From Candidatus Aminicenantota bacterium (GTDB lineage: Bacteria > Acidobacteriota > Aminicenantia > UBA2199): a DNA stretch of 38,605 nt. The position numbers were made by a program, and so were the translations under genes. The DNA lies in NCBI GenBank assembly GCA_011772425.1, contig WVZO01000153.1:1615-40219 (forward strand), in the 5' to 3' direction. Of the stretch, positions 18,555 through 27,387 are shown piece by piece (within the stretch, counting starts at the first letter, position 1; each line of letters starts with the position of its first letter). The notes under the pieces were generated by a model. It was not told the DNA's origin. It saw only the letters and a list, made by a program, of their open reading frames with translations, and did no database searches.

Positions 18555-19184
18555 TTAGAAATCGTAGAGGTCCTTCTTATAACAGAAAAGCGTAAAATCA
18601 TGCGGCAAATAAGTGTGATCAAACCGGACATTGACGCAGAATTTAACGGTTTCTGCCAGGATGTCAAGGGGATGGTAATAGAACGTCTCCGGGTGGGGTT
18701 TCCGGGTAAGGGCAGAGGTCATGGTGATGGCAATCCCGATTTTTGCCAGGTTAACCATCTCTTGAATCAGCCGCATGGTCATGTCCATGTTCATTGTGGA
18801 TTCGAATTTCAGGTTTAAGGGGCCGTTGGATATGACATAATCAAATTGCCGGTCCAACTTATCTTCAATGATATCAAAGACAAAGAATTTATCTTTAATA
18901 TCCGGGTGTTTTTCTTGTGCGATTTCGATCATCCGGGGATTGATTTCAATACCGGTATAGTCGCAATTAATGCCTTTTTCTTTTAAAAAGTCAAAAAAGC
19001 CACCAATACCGCAGCCCACATCCAGCAGGGTTTTGTTGTTAAAATCTCCCAGGTCCAAGATTTTTTCAAACCGTTTCCGGTGGGAAATTTTGGATTGGGC
19101 CACGACATAATGCTCATCATCGGATTCATCCAACAGGCCGCTGAAATATGTAAGGTTTTTTTCTTTGACTTTTTTGTAATCCAT
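18555..19184 (-). CDS. Class I SAM-dependent methyltransferase
   Basis: KTLLDVGCGIGGFFDFLKEKG motif I, YTGIEINPRMIEIA, FDYVISNGPLNL. Confidence 0.85.
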   Translation of the reverse strand: MDYKKVKEKNLTYFSGLLDESDDEHYVVAQSKISHRKRFEKILDLGDFNNKTLLDVGCGIGGFFDFLKEKGINCDYTGIEINPRMIEIAQEKHPDIKDKFFVFDIIEDKLDRQFDYVISNGPLNLKFESTMNMDMTMRLIQEMVNLAKIGIAITMTSALTRKPHPETFYYHPLDILAETVKFCVNVRFDHTYLPHDFTLFCYKKDLYDF

Positions 19185-19252
19185 TGGTTGTCCTTTTTTT
19201 TAAAACCACGAAGGGGCGTGAAGTGCAATCTTCAAGTTTTAACCACGTGTTA

Positions 19253-19639
19253 CTACCAATATGTTTTTATAGGATATTGTTTGATGTAAGGATCGGATGT
19301 AAGAATTGTTAATTTATCGACTTTTGCCTGAGCGACCAACATCCTGTCAAATGGGTCTTTATGAATTTCCGGCAAATTGTATATCTCAAAAGAGTGCTCC
19401 ATGGTAATATTTAAAATATCAACAGCATTAATATTCAAATGTTCTTTTATAAATCCTTTTGGATTATCTGGTAAATCAAGCTTTCTGAGTTTTGACTTTA
19501 CCATCATTTCCCAGATACTGGCTGCGCTTAAAAACAGGGTGTTTTTCTTGTTTTTGATAATGTCTTTTATATTTTGGGATAACCTGGGGGAATCCTTTAT
19601 CCACCACAAAAATACATGAGTATCTAGCAGGTATTTCAC
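19253..19639 (-). CDS. vapC: PIN-domain toxin (VapC-like)
   Basis: MKYLLDTHVFLWW...SAASIWEMMVKSK...HKDPFDRMLVAQAKVDKLTILTSD, canonical PIN acidic residues. Confidence 0.88.
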   Translation of the reverse strand: MKYLLDTHVFLWWIKDSPRLSQNIKDIIKNKKNTLFLSAASIWEMMVKSKLRKLDLPDNPKGFIKEHLNINAVDILNITMEHSFEIYNLPEIHKDPFDRMLVAQAKVDKLTILTSDPYIKQYPIKTYW

Positions 19640-19860
19640 TGGTAGAACTGTTTAGCTATCTCTTCATCCAATGGTTCTTCAAAATCATCAGACATGAAGA
19701 ATTTACCTTTTGCCGACCCTGGTTTTCTTTCTCCTCGGGACCTGTCTTTCTCATCTATCATTAGGATCACTTTAACGTTTTTTGATTCAAATTCCTGGTA
19801 TTCATCCGGTATATGAATCATTTTCCCTTCTGCGACGGTTTCAAACTCAACAGCGTACAT
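19636..19860 (-). CDS. Putative antitoxin of the VapC-like toxin
   Basis: 74 aa, upstream of and overlapping the toxin by 4 bp; EGKMIHIPDEYQEFESKNVKVILMI resembles AbrB/DUF2281-type antitoxin N-termini. Confidence 0.75.
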   Translation of the reverse strand: MYAVEFETVAEGKMIHIPDEYQEFESKNVKVILMIDEKDRSRGERKPGSAKGKFFMSDDFEEPLDEEIAKQFYQ

Positions 19861-20015
19861 TTAAAAACCTCCACTTATTTTCTATTTAAATATAACTCGA
19901 TTTCAAAAATTTGTCAACCTTTTTTACCAGGGATTTGCACCTTTTTATCTTCCTATCTTCCCTCATTTTTTCGCGTACTTCGCGCTTTTAACCGCATTGT
20001 AAATGCCCTTCGCGG

Positions 20016-20702
20016 TTAAATATTTTTTAATATTTCAGCACTTTGGGGGCCGCAGTTGAACAGCAGGTCAATGGCAGATAAACCGAGTATAAAATCGCCC
20101 CACAACTGGAGATATTCCGGATGTTTGAAATCATAGACCACCAGTTCGATGTTGTTTTGCCGGAACATTTCCTGTTCCTGGTATTTCTGACCGCCAAAAC
20201 CGGAAAGGTATTGGCTGGCACCAACAGCTTTGCAGATAGTCACCAGTCGTTCCGTTGATTGGCCGCTGATCCCTGCCAATTCAGAGGACTTCACCATCGG
20301 GGTTTTAACCTCAAATGCCTGTGCCAACCATTGAATTAATTCAATGTTCAATTCCGCGAGACTACGGTGGTCTTTTTGTAGGATAGTTTCAAATTCCGGG
20401 AAATAGATTTTGTAATAGGGAGCCTTGCCGTAAGAGGATTGGAGGGTGCCCTGGATTTTTTTCTTCCAGATATTATCGGTTTCCAGTTCCACTTCAGAGA
20501 CCAACTGGTGATAGCGGCCTTTTTTCTTTACCGGGACGGACAGCCATTTTTCGCCTTGTTGAGTTTTAATCTTCACACGGCTGGTGACGCTTCTACGGTT
20601 ATACTGGACATCGTCCAAGAAGACGAAGCGGTGGCATTTCAGCATTTTGTAGAAATAGCCACTCCAGGGGATAAAATTAGGTTGATGAATCGCTGCAATC
20701 AT
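20016..20702 (-). CDS. WbqC family protein
   Basis: MIAAIHQPNFIPWSGYFYKMLKCHRFVFLDDVQYNRRSVTSRVKI is the hallmark WbqC N-terminus. Confidence 0.9.
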   Translation of the reverse strand: MIAAIHQPNFIPWSGYFYKMLKCHRFVFLDDVQYNRRSVTSRVKIKTQQGEKWLSVPVKKKGRYHQLVSEVELETDNIWKKKIQGTLQSSYGKAPYYKIYFPEFETILQKDHRSLAELNIELIQWLAQAFEVKTPMVKSSELAGISGQSTERLVTICKAVGASQYLSGFGGQKYQEQEMFRQNNIELVVYDFKHPEYLQLWGDFILGLSAIDLLFNCGPQSAEILKNI

Positions 20703-20713
20703 CTTTTTATTTT

Positions 20714-21988
20714 TTAAGCCACAGAGGACACAGAGTTTATTAAACCATCAAGCTTCTCCATCTGGGTTTTGACGGAATATTGTTCAATCTTCTCGTGATC
20801 CGCTTCAAGGGAATTGTAAAAATTACGATCCGTGACAATCTTCCTCAGCAAATCCGCAATGGCTTCCACCTGCTGCGGATGCACAACCCAACCGGTTTTA
20901 GTTTCATTGATTATATCCTCCAATACGGTTTTGTGAGTCAACGCCAAAATAGGTTTACCTGCATAAAGATACTCAAAAATTTTAGCAGAGGTAGAACTTC
21001 GACGATCCGGCAGGGTAATGATTAACAACAAATCCCCGGCTCTCTGAAACGCCAGAGATTTCTTCCGCTCCACAAACCCATGAAGAACTATGAAACCTTT
21101 ATCAATTAAATCCTTAACCTCCAGTAATTCCCCTTTCCGGTACTCACCCACCAGGTGAATTTTTATTTTCTTTACCAGGTCCTTCTCCTTTTCAATCAAC
21201 AGCCTGACCGCAGCAAAGAAAAAATCCACCCGGTTGTACTTATCGGATAAGGCAAAACGCCCGGTAAATACAATGTTAAAATCAGAGGAGTCGAAGCGGA
21301 TGCCCTCCGGCAGACCCTCTAAATCCTCCGGGTCAAACGCATTAGAGATAACATCTACATACGGAAGGTGATAGGTTTCTCGATAGTAGTCCGTAATGGG
21401 TTGGGCAATCGAAGTAACAGCCGCCGAATAAGACGCCGCTTCCTTTTCAATTTCCGCATATTTCTCACGGATGCACCGGTACTGCCGCATCCGCCTGGTC
21501 TCAATGGGTTCAAACATCAATCCGTCCCGGAAATCCGATATAAGAGAAATATTGCATTTCTTCGATAAATAGAGACCGATTTCCAGCGTCTCCACCGGCG
21601 GATACGTGGCAATAATCACATCCGGTTTGACCTGCTTAATAATGGCATCGCTGTTCTTAAGCACTTTGCGTTTCCACCAGGTATAGATAGAATGATAGAT
21701 TCCCAATTTGTTCAACACTTCAGTAAACAACCGCAGCACCAGCCACTGGATTTTCTTACGAATACCAGTGCGCTCTTTGTTATAACTGGTATCACGGATA
21801 CGGATAATCCGGGGATTCCCCGGCTCGGTTTTGTTTTTCCCATAGGTATGGGTCAGGATAGTAACATCATGCCCAAACCGGGCCAGGTATTTTCCCATTT
21901 TCACCGGCCGTATAGTACCACCCGTACTAATGGGAGGATAGTAATACGCAATAATCAGTAGTTTCATGTTTATTTTTATTTTTACCAC
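20714..21988 (-). CDS. Glycosyltransferase (GT4-like; likely start at 21967)
   Basis: MKLLIIAYYYPPISTGGTIRPVKMGKYLARFGHDVTILT...FEYLYAGKPILALT. Confidence 0.88.
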   Translation of the reverse strand: MVKIKINMKLLIIAYYYPPISTGGTIRPVKMGKYLARFGHDVTILTHTYGKNKTEPGNPRIIRIRDTSYNKERTGIRKKIQWLVLRLFTEVLNKLGIYHSIYTWWKRKVLKNSDAIIKQVKPDVIIATYPPVETLEIGLYLSKKCNISLISDFRDGLMFEPIETRRMRQYRCIREKYAEIEKEAASYSAAVTSIAQPITDYYRETYHLPYVDVISNAFDPEDLEGLPEGIRFDSSDFNIVFTGRFALSDKYNRVDFFFAAVRLLIEKEKDLVKKIKIHLVGEYRKGELLEVKDLIDKGFIVLHGFVERKKSLAFQRAGDLLLIITLPDRRSSTSAKIFEYLYAGKPILALTHKTVLEDIINETKTGWVVHPQQVEAIADLLRKIVTDRNFYNSLEADHEKIEQYSVKTQMEKLDGLINSVSSVA

Positions 21989-22031
21989 GAAGGCACGAAG
22001 GACACGAAGGTTAACGAAGAGAGAATTAAAT

Positions 22032-22766
22032 TTACTCTAGTGTTTTCCAGGCAACGATATATGCGTAATCTTTAAGAATATCCGTTCGTGCACTTTCAAT
22101 CATAGTAAATCCATGCTTCGCCAAAAGAGTTTCCAATTCCTCAATAGAATAACGCTTGTAACCCACATCAGACTTTTTTTCTTCAGTCTCTACATAAAAT
22201 TGAACATACAAATAACCACCCTCTTTACACAAAACATTGACCTTATCAAGAATCCCGGGGACCCTTTTTAAAGAAAGAACCTGGATGATACCAATCATAC
22301 ACACCAGGTCAAATTTCCCCCGGTTCTCAATATGAAAGCTTTCATCAATCTCAATGTCCAATACATGAATAGGAACACCCGGCACTAACTTGCAGGTAAA
22401 TTTCTCCACGATCTCCCTGGAAATATCAATGCCTTCCAGGTGAGTACCGGGCCAAACAACTTCCATTTGCTTCAGGTATCTGCCAGTTCCGCAGCCGATG
22501 TCCAACACAGCTTCAGGTTTGGGTACCACCCTGGCCAGGTTGTCCACCAATTCCACGATCTTCTGATTATCACCTTCATCTTTATAACCATCCACATCAC
22601 TGCAAGCAATGCCTACAATAGAATCAAAATGAAGGTCCCTGTAGTACCGTTTGAATTTAAGACTATCAAGGCCACAAGAATAAATCCATTTCCTGTAAGG
22701 CCCGAAATGCAGCAAAACCCGATGCAACCCTGTTAAGATATTCCCCGATATCTGTTTAATTTTCAT
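22032..22766 (-). CDS. Class I SAM-dependent methyltransferase
   Basis: AVLDIGCGTGRYLKQMEVVWPGTHLEGIDIS...FDLVCMIGIIQVL. Confidence 0.88.
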   Translation of the reverse strand: MKIKQISGNILTGLHRVLLHFGPYRKWIYSCGLDSLKFKRYYRDLHFDSIVGIACSDVDGYKDEGDNQKIVELVDNLARVVPKPEAVLDIGCGTGRYLKQMEVVWPGTHLEGIDISREIVEKFTCKLVPGVPIHVLDIEIDESFHIENRGKFDLVCMIGIIQVLSLKRVPGILDKVNVLCKEGGYLYVQFYVETEEKKSDVGYKRYSIEELETLLAKHGFTMIESARTDILKDYAYIVAWKTLE

Positions 22767-22804
22767 CTTTTATCTTCCTTCGTGTTTCTTCGTGTCCTTC
22801 GTGG

Positions 22805-23947
22805 CTACTCAATTAATCGTTCAACAATGCGGCCCAATTGTTCCATGTTCTTACTGGCGGTCAATTCGCCGGCGGCAAGGTGAGATTTTCTTTTATACCC
22901 CTCAATCTCTTCCGCAGTCAATCGATTTAACCGCGCAGCAATTTCCTTCGGTTCAAAACTATCTACCACAATCCCACATCCGTATCGATTGACGATTTCT
23001 GCCTGGGGCTCAGGGGAAGGACCGGTAACAATCGCCAACCGCGCCTGGAGAGATTCAAAAAATTTGTTGCCTAACCCATACCTGAAGTTAACCGTATAAG
23101 GTTTGAATACCAACAGCGAAATATCATAATCATTAGTTCGTGGAATAATTTCTTTTCGCTCTACAGGTTGAATTACAGAGACATTGCCGCGTTTTGCCGC
23201 CATTTTTTCCAACCGCCGGTAATACCGCGGAAATACAGGAAGCAGCATTAAATCCAGGTGAAACCCGGAATCCATATAATCCATTATACGAATCATCAAC
23301 TCCAACCTGCGATTGGGATTGGCAACACCATGCGTAATCATTCGGATGTTTTTTTTATCTACAGGCGACGGCTTCAAATCCACATACTCCACCGCATTGG
23401 TAATTACAATGGGATCAATGCCGTAATTTTTCTTATATTCGACGGCAACTCCAGGGGTGACGGTGATAATTTCATCGCATTGTTTCATATAGGTGCCACA
23501 AAGATATTCATTGAATCCCTGGAAAAAAAACCGCCAGGTCAGTTGATCTGCAAAATGCCGGGGAGCATATTCATGCGTATCCAGGAGAATTTTTGCACCA
23601 TTGGTGATCTTCAAAGCAAAGGGCAGCGTGTCCAGGTCATTGGCCAGGATGAGATCAAATTTGCTGCGCTGCAAAATGTCCAGCAGCGGTTGATATTCAT
23701 AAAGACTCCAGTATAACTTTTCATAACGACGCAGCTTGTATTCCACAGCCCGCCGCATACGTGTTAAACGGGAACGGGGAATAGGCTGGATTTTGAAAAA
23801 TTCAACTCCCTCAAGCTCCGGCCCGGTCCAACCTACCGCAGTTACCCGGTAATGCTTTCGCAAATAATCGATCTGCCGAAATACCCGGGGATCATTCTCC
23901 AAATCCGTAAAAGCAATTATTAAAACCTTTTTCATTACCGTGCCCAC
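22805..23947 (-). CDS. Glycosyltransferase
   Basis: MKKVLIIAFTDLENDPRVFRQIDYLRKHYRVTAVGW...GLGNKFFESLQARLAIVTGPSPE. Confidence 0.85.
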   Translation of the reverse strand: MGTVMKKVLIIAFTDLENDPRVFRQIDYLRKHYRVTAVGWTGPELEGVEFFKIQPIPRSRLTRMRRAVEYKLRRYEKLYWSLYEYQPLLDILQRSKFDLILANDLDTLPFALKITNGAKILLDTHEYAPRHFADQLTWRFFFQGFNEYLCGTYMKQCDEIITVTPGVAVEYKKNYGIDPIVITNAVEYVDLKPSPVDKKNIRMITHGVANPNRRLELMIRIMDYMDSGFHLDLMLLPVFPRYYRRLEKMAAKRGNVSVIQPVERKEIIPRTNDYDISLLVFKPYTVNFRYGLGNKFFESLQARLAIVTGPSPEPQAEIVNRYGCGIVVDSFEPKEIAARLNRLTAEEIEGYKRKSHLAAGELTASKNMEQLGRIVERLIE

Positions 23948-24077
23948 AACCCGGACGAGCCGGAACCAAAAAGAAAATTAGCCACTAAGACACGAAGGCA
24001 CGAAGGCACACAAAGGAATTTTATTATAAAAATATTTTTTTGTGTTTCTTTGTGTCTTGGTGTCTTTGTGGCCATCA

Positions 24078-25430
24078 TTATCTTCCTACTTGCAAAATTT
24101 CCTCATACATGTGGACAAAGGCTTTATCCGCAAAGGTGTCATTGTGAAATAATAGGGTAACCGGGGTGTTGAATTCTCTGGCATTATCAATGATCCGGTA
24201 AAGATTATGATCAAAAAGTGATTTACCTTTGTAGCCGCCGCATTCGAAATTCCTCATGTCCATGAAAATCAATGGTTGTTCTTTAAGTTTTAATTTTTTA
24301 CAGGTCATAATGTTAAACACACTGAAAGTGTGACCCGTGCCGCAGCGAAACCCCTCACGATCCGAATAACCACATGTGGAATCGATTTCCATGTTTTGAT
24401 TTTCCCACAACTGCCAGGTATGAGGCACCTGGAAACGCAAATAATGCTGCCTGCCGCGAGTAACTTCACACCCGCAGGCCCCTTCCAGTTGTTTTTTTTG
24501 CGCTTTCCACAACGACTCATTGTTGTAACTGTCGTAACCGGGATGAATCCCGATCACATGACCTCTTGTTTTTATTTTTGCAAAAATTGCCAACGCCTTT
24601 GGGGAATCAAGGGAATAAGGAGAATGATTGTCCTCGGGTGCGGCAGACAAACCACTGCTCATAAAATAAAAATGAGATTTAAGATTCAACGATTCCGACA
24701 GGTCCATGAGCCAGTCATAGGTATCGAACGGGTCTTTTACCTGTCCACGGCGTATCTTTTTATACTCCTTTATACGGGAAAAAGCAGTACGGATTTGCTT
24801 TCGTTTGATAATATCCCCGCCGGCAGTACGCAGCACATGATACCATCCCAACCACTTCAACAAGGCATCCACATCGTGGGTCAATACAAAAGTAAAAGGC
24901 TCTTCTTTTCCTTGCTGTTGACAACCAAGGTGACGCACCATTTGCCGGAGCATTTCCACATACTCGTTGACCACGGGCCTGTCCAGGAAACTGTATTTAA
25001 AGGCCGATGAAGCAGTGGCAGGAAACCGTTGATGCGTGTCCCTGGTTTGAATCACAACCTCTTCCCACCGGGTGAGCATAAAAAACACAGAAGCAAAAAT
25101 ATCGATACCGCAAACAATTCGTCGGTCTGTAATTTCCAACTGTTGGCTGCCGTAAATCACCGGGATATCTTCTCCTTTTACAAACCGGTTTTTAATAAAA
25201 TCAATACGTTTGGGAAGGCAATTTTCATTTAAATAACCGGAACCCCCGGGAATTTGCGAAAAGAAATGATCTTTAATAATCACTTTATTGCCGTTCTCCA
25301 GTATAATTTCATAATCGTGTTGATGTTTGGTTTCGATGCGATAGTCCAGTCCCAGGATTTCATCCATCACGATATCGATAGCGTACATGCGTTCAGCAGA
25401 AAAATTTTGAGGAATAGTGACTAAAATCAT
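24078..25430 (-). CDS. Polysaccharide deacetylase family protein
   Basis: FTFVLTHDVDALLKWLGWYH, GHVIGIHPGYDSYNN, TPVTLLFHNDTF; N-terminal region as in DUF7033-type deacetylases. Confidence 0.8.
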   Translation of the reverse strand: MILVTIPQNFSAERMYAIDIVMDEILGLDYRIETKHQHDYEIILENGNKVIIKDHFFSQIPGGSGYLNENCLPKRIDFIKNRFVKGEDIPVIYGSQQLEITDRRIVCGIDIFASVFFMLTRWEEVVIQTRDTHQRFPATASSAFKYSFLDRPVVNEYVEMLRQMVRHLGCQQQGKEEPFTFVLTHDVDALLKWLGWYHVLRTAGGDIIKRKQIRTAFSRIKEYKKIRRGQVKDPFDTYDWLMDLSESLNLKSHFYFMSSGLSAAPEDNHSPYSLDSPKALAIFAKIKTRGHVIGIHPGYDSYNNESLWKAQKKQLEGACGCEVTRGRQHYLRFQVPHTWQLWENQNMEIDSTCGYSDREGFRCGTGHTFSVFNIMTCKKLKLKEQPLIFMDMRNFECGGYKGKSLFDHNLYRIIDNAREFNTPVTLLFHNDTFADKAFVHMYEEILQVGR

Positions 25431-25447
25431 CTCAACTTTCGTGATCT

Positions 25448-26404
25448 TTAATTAAAAATAAACTTCTTTAATCTCAAAAACTTTGAATTGACCTTGGATA
25501 TTTGGAAATAGGGTTTTTGCACGGCGCCGAAGGAGCTGAAAAAGCGCTCGATAGGCTGAATCATGCTTCCTTCGAAATCGAACTTCTTCGTAATCGTGGA
25601 GGCGAATCGAATCGCTTCCCACATTAGCAAGCTGGTAGCACCGCTGGTGCGTAATTGGGGATCGCCGCCGCTAATTAAATGATAACAACTCAGCGAATCC
25701 CAGACAATGTAAACCGCTGCATGCACTTGCCCGGTGTTATCCGCAGCAAAAAAGATTCGCCGGCATTTATTTTTTTCACAGGCAGCATCCACCTGTTTCA
25801 TAAATTCCAGGGAGAGGGGGAAAGTTAAATCTTGACGAGTATAGGTTTTACAGGCCATGTGAAAAAACGTTTCAATATCGTTATCCACTTTCACCGAGAC
25901 TTGTTTTTCAGCTTTGCGGATTTCCCGGCGGATATTACTCCTGAAATTATTGAAAAGGCTGTCCAGGTCTGTTAAATCTTCCAGTACATAGGTGTAACCG
26001 GTAGATTGTTGAAATCCCTGCCAATAAAAGGGCAGCCAATTGGTGACTGAGTAATTAAAATTCTGGGAAAAGCTGTCAAATTCGGGTAATTGAAGGATCA
26101 GGTGTGCCATTACCTCTTTTTCATAAGAGAGTTTGCGGGCGTATTTTTGCCCGGGGGGATATTTAAGCCAAGGGCCCATAAACTGGGTCATGTAGGGCAT
26201 GGTCAAATATCGATGTCCCAGCTTTCCTTTCACCTGGTAATAGGGCAATACTGCTTTAACACTGCCGCTGTCTGCCTCAACTGCCACGGCCGCGTCCCAG
26301 GGACCTTCAACACATACGGCATCCAACCACCAGTCCTGTAAAAAAATAGGCAGGCTTTGCTCTTGTTTACAAAATTCCCGGTAAATCTCTTTATTGGATG
26401 TCAT
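25448..26404 (-). CDS. FemAB/GNAT-like N-acetyltransferase
   Basis: IRREIRKAEKQVSVKVDND...FFAADNTGQVHAAVYIVWDSLSCYHLISGGDPQLRTSGATSLLMWEAIRFA, typical of FemAB-like GNAT. Confidence 0.8.
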   Translation of the reverse strand: MTSNKEIYREFCKQEQSLPIFLQDWWLDAVCVEGPWDAAVAVEADSGSVKAVLPYYQVKGKLGHRYLTMPYMTQFMGPWLKYPPGQKYARKLSYEKEVMAHLILQLPEFDSFSQNFNYSVTNWLPFYWQGFQQSTGYTYVLEDLTDLDSLFNNFRSNIRREIRKAEKQVSVKVDNDIETFFHMACKTYTRQDLTFPLSLEFMKQVDAACEKNKCRRIFFAADNTGQVHAAVYIVWDSLSCYHLISGGDPQLRTSGATSLLMWEAIRFASTITKKFDFEGSMIQPIERFFSSFGAVQKPYFQISKVNSKFLRLKKFIFN

Positions 26405-27387
26405 AATTGGTAATTCTCCCAGTCCAATCGATTCACTTCTTTTTTTAATAATAAAAAATCCTTTTCATTTATTTTTTGGGTTTCATTAAAATCCAGGTTC
26501 GGAATCTCTGCGCCTTCTTTTGCTTTGACTCCAGGTCCAATAAACTGCTGCAAGGTTTCAACGGTTTCCAGGGGATGGCGGCACAATTCCTCGTACTCGA
26601 CAGTTATAAAATTTTCAGCAGGATAGTATCTACGGTCGTCTAAAATCTGCTTCTCTAAAAAAAATATTTGTCGTACAATTTGCCGGTGCGCAGGCAACTT
26701 CACCAGGTCGTGGTAATTTTTGGGCATAATAGACCACCATTGGTGGGGTTCCAAACCGATCTTCTTTTTGGATAACCAGATGGACTGTGCTGCATATAAC
26801 GGATTGCGTCTAATAAAAATAAATTTGGCATTGGGTGTTATTTGAGTAAACAGCCCCATCCGCTGCCCGGCGTTGAGATTTTTGATTAAAAACGGTTTAT
26901 CCCAGCGATTTATAATAGCAAAAAGGGTTTTGCCTATTTCCTCCCGTTTCCTTTCTTCTACTTCGTCTTTTCCAATATAGTGCCTGTCCCTGGGCAGCCA
27001 TCGGTACCAAAAATCCCCACACTCTGCAGGTCCTTTCAAACCACATTGATACGTATCCCCCTGGAAAGAATCAAAACAATTGTGGGGCTTGTCCCGGAGA
27101 AATTTCCGGCTTAACCAAACACCTGAAAACAAATCCTGGTAAAACAGACCGGCAAAGTTATTAATATAAAGCACATCAAGGTAATGAGTGAGGAGTTGAT
27201 AAAGGATGGTAGAACCGGTCCTGGGTGCACCCACTATAAAGACCAGGGAGTTCTTCTCTCCCAATCGTGCATATTTTTCAATCTTTCGTTTCTCCACCCC
27301 CTTAATAAACGGATGACCGTACTTGGCTAAACGCCTCAGAAAAGAAAGCTTATAGTTCTTTTTCATTTTATTATTATTGCCTATCAA
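26401..27387 (-). CDS. Sulfotransferase family protein (possible start at 27366)
   Basis: VFIVGAPRTGSTILYQLL (PAPS 5'-phosphosulfate loop) and FIFIRRNPLYAAQSIW. Confidence 0.85.
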   Translation of the reverse strand: MIGNNNKMKKNYKLSFLRRLAKYGHPFIKGVEKRKIEKYARLGEKNSLVFIVGAPRTGSTILYQLLTHYLDVLYINNFAGLFYQDLFSGVWLSRKFLRDKPHNCFDSFQGDTYQCGLKGPAECGDFWYRWLPRDRHYIGKDEVEERKREEIGKTLFAIINRWDKPFLIKNLNAGQRMGLFTQITPNAKFIFIRRNPLYAAQSIWLSKKKIGLEPHQWWSIMPKNYHDLVKLPAHRQIVRQIFFLEKQILDDRRYYPAENFITVEYEELCRHPLETVETLQQFIGPGVKAKEGAEIPNLDFNETQKINEKDFLLLKKEVNRLDWENYQL

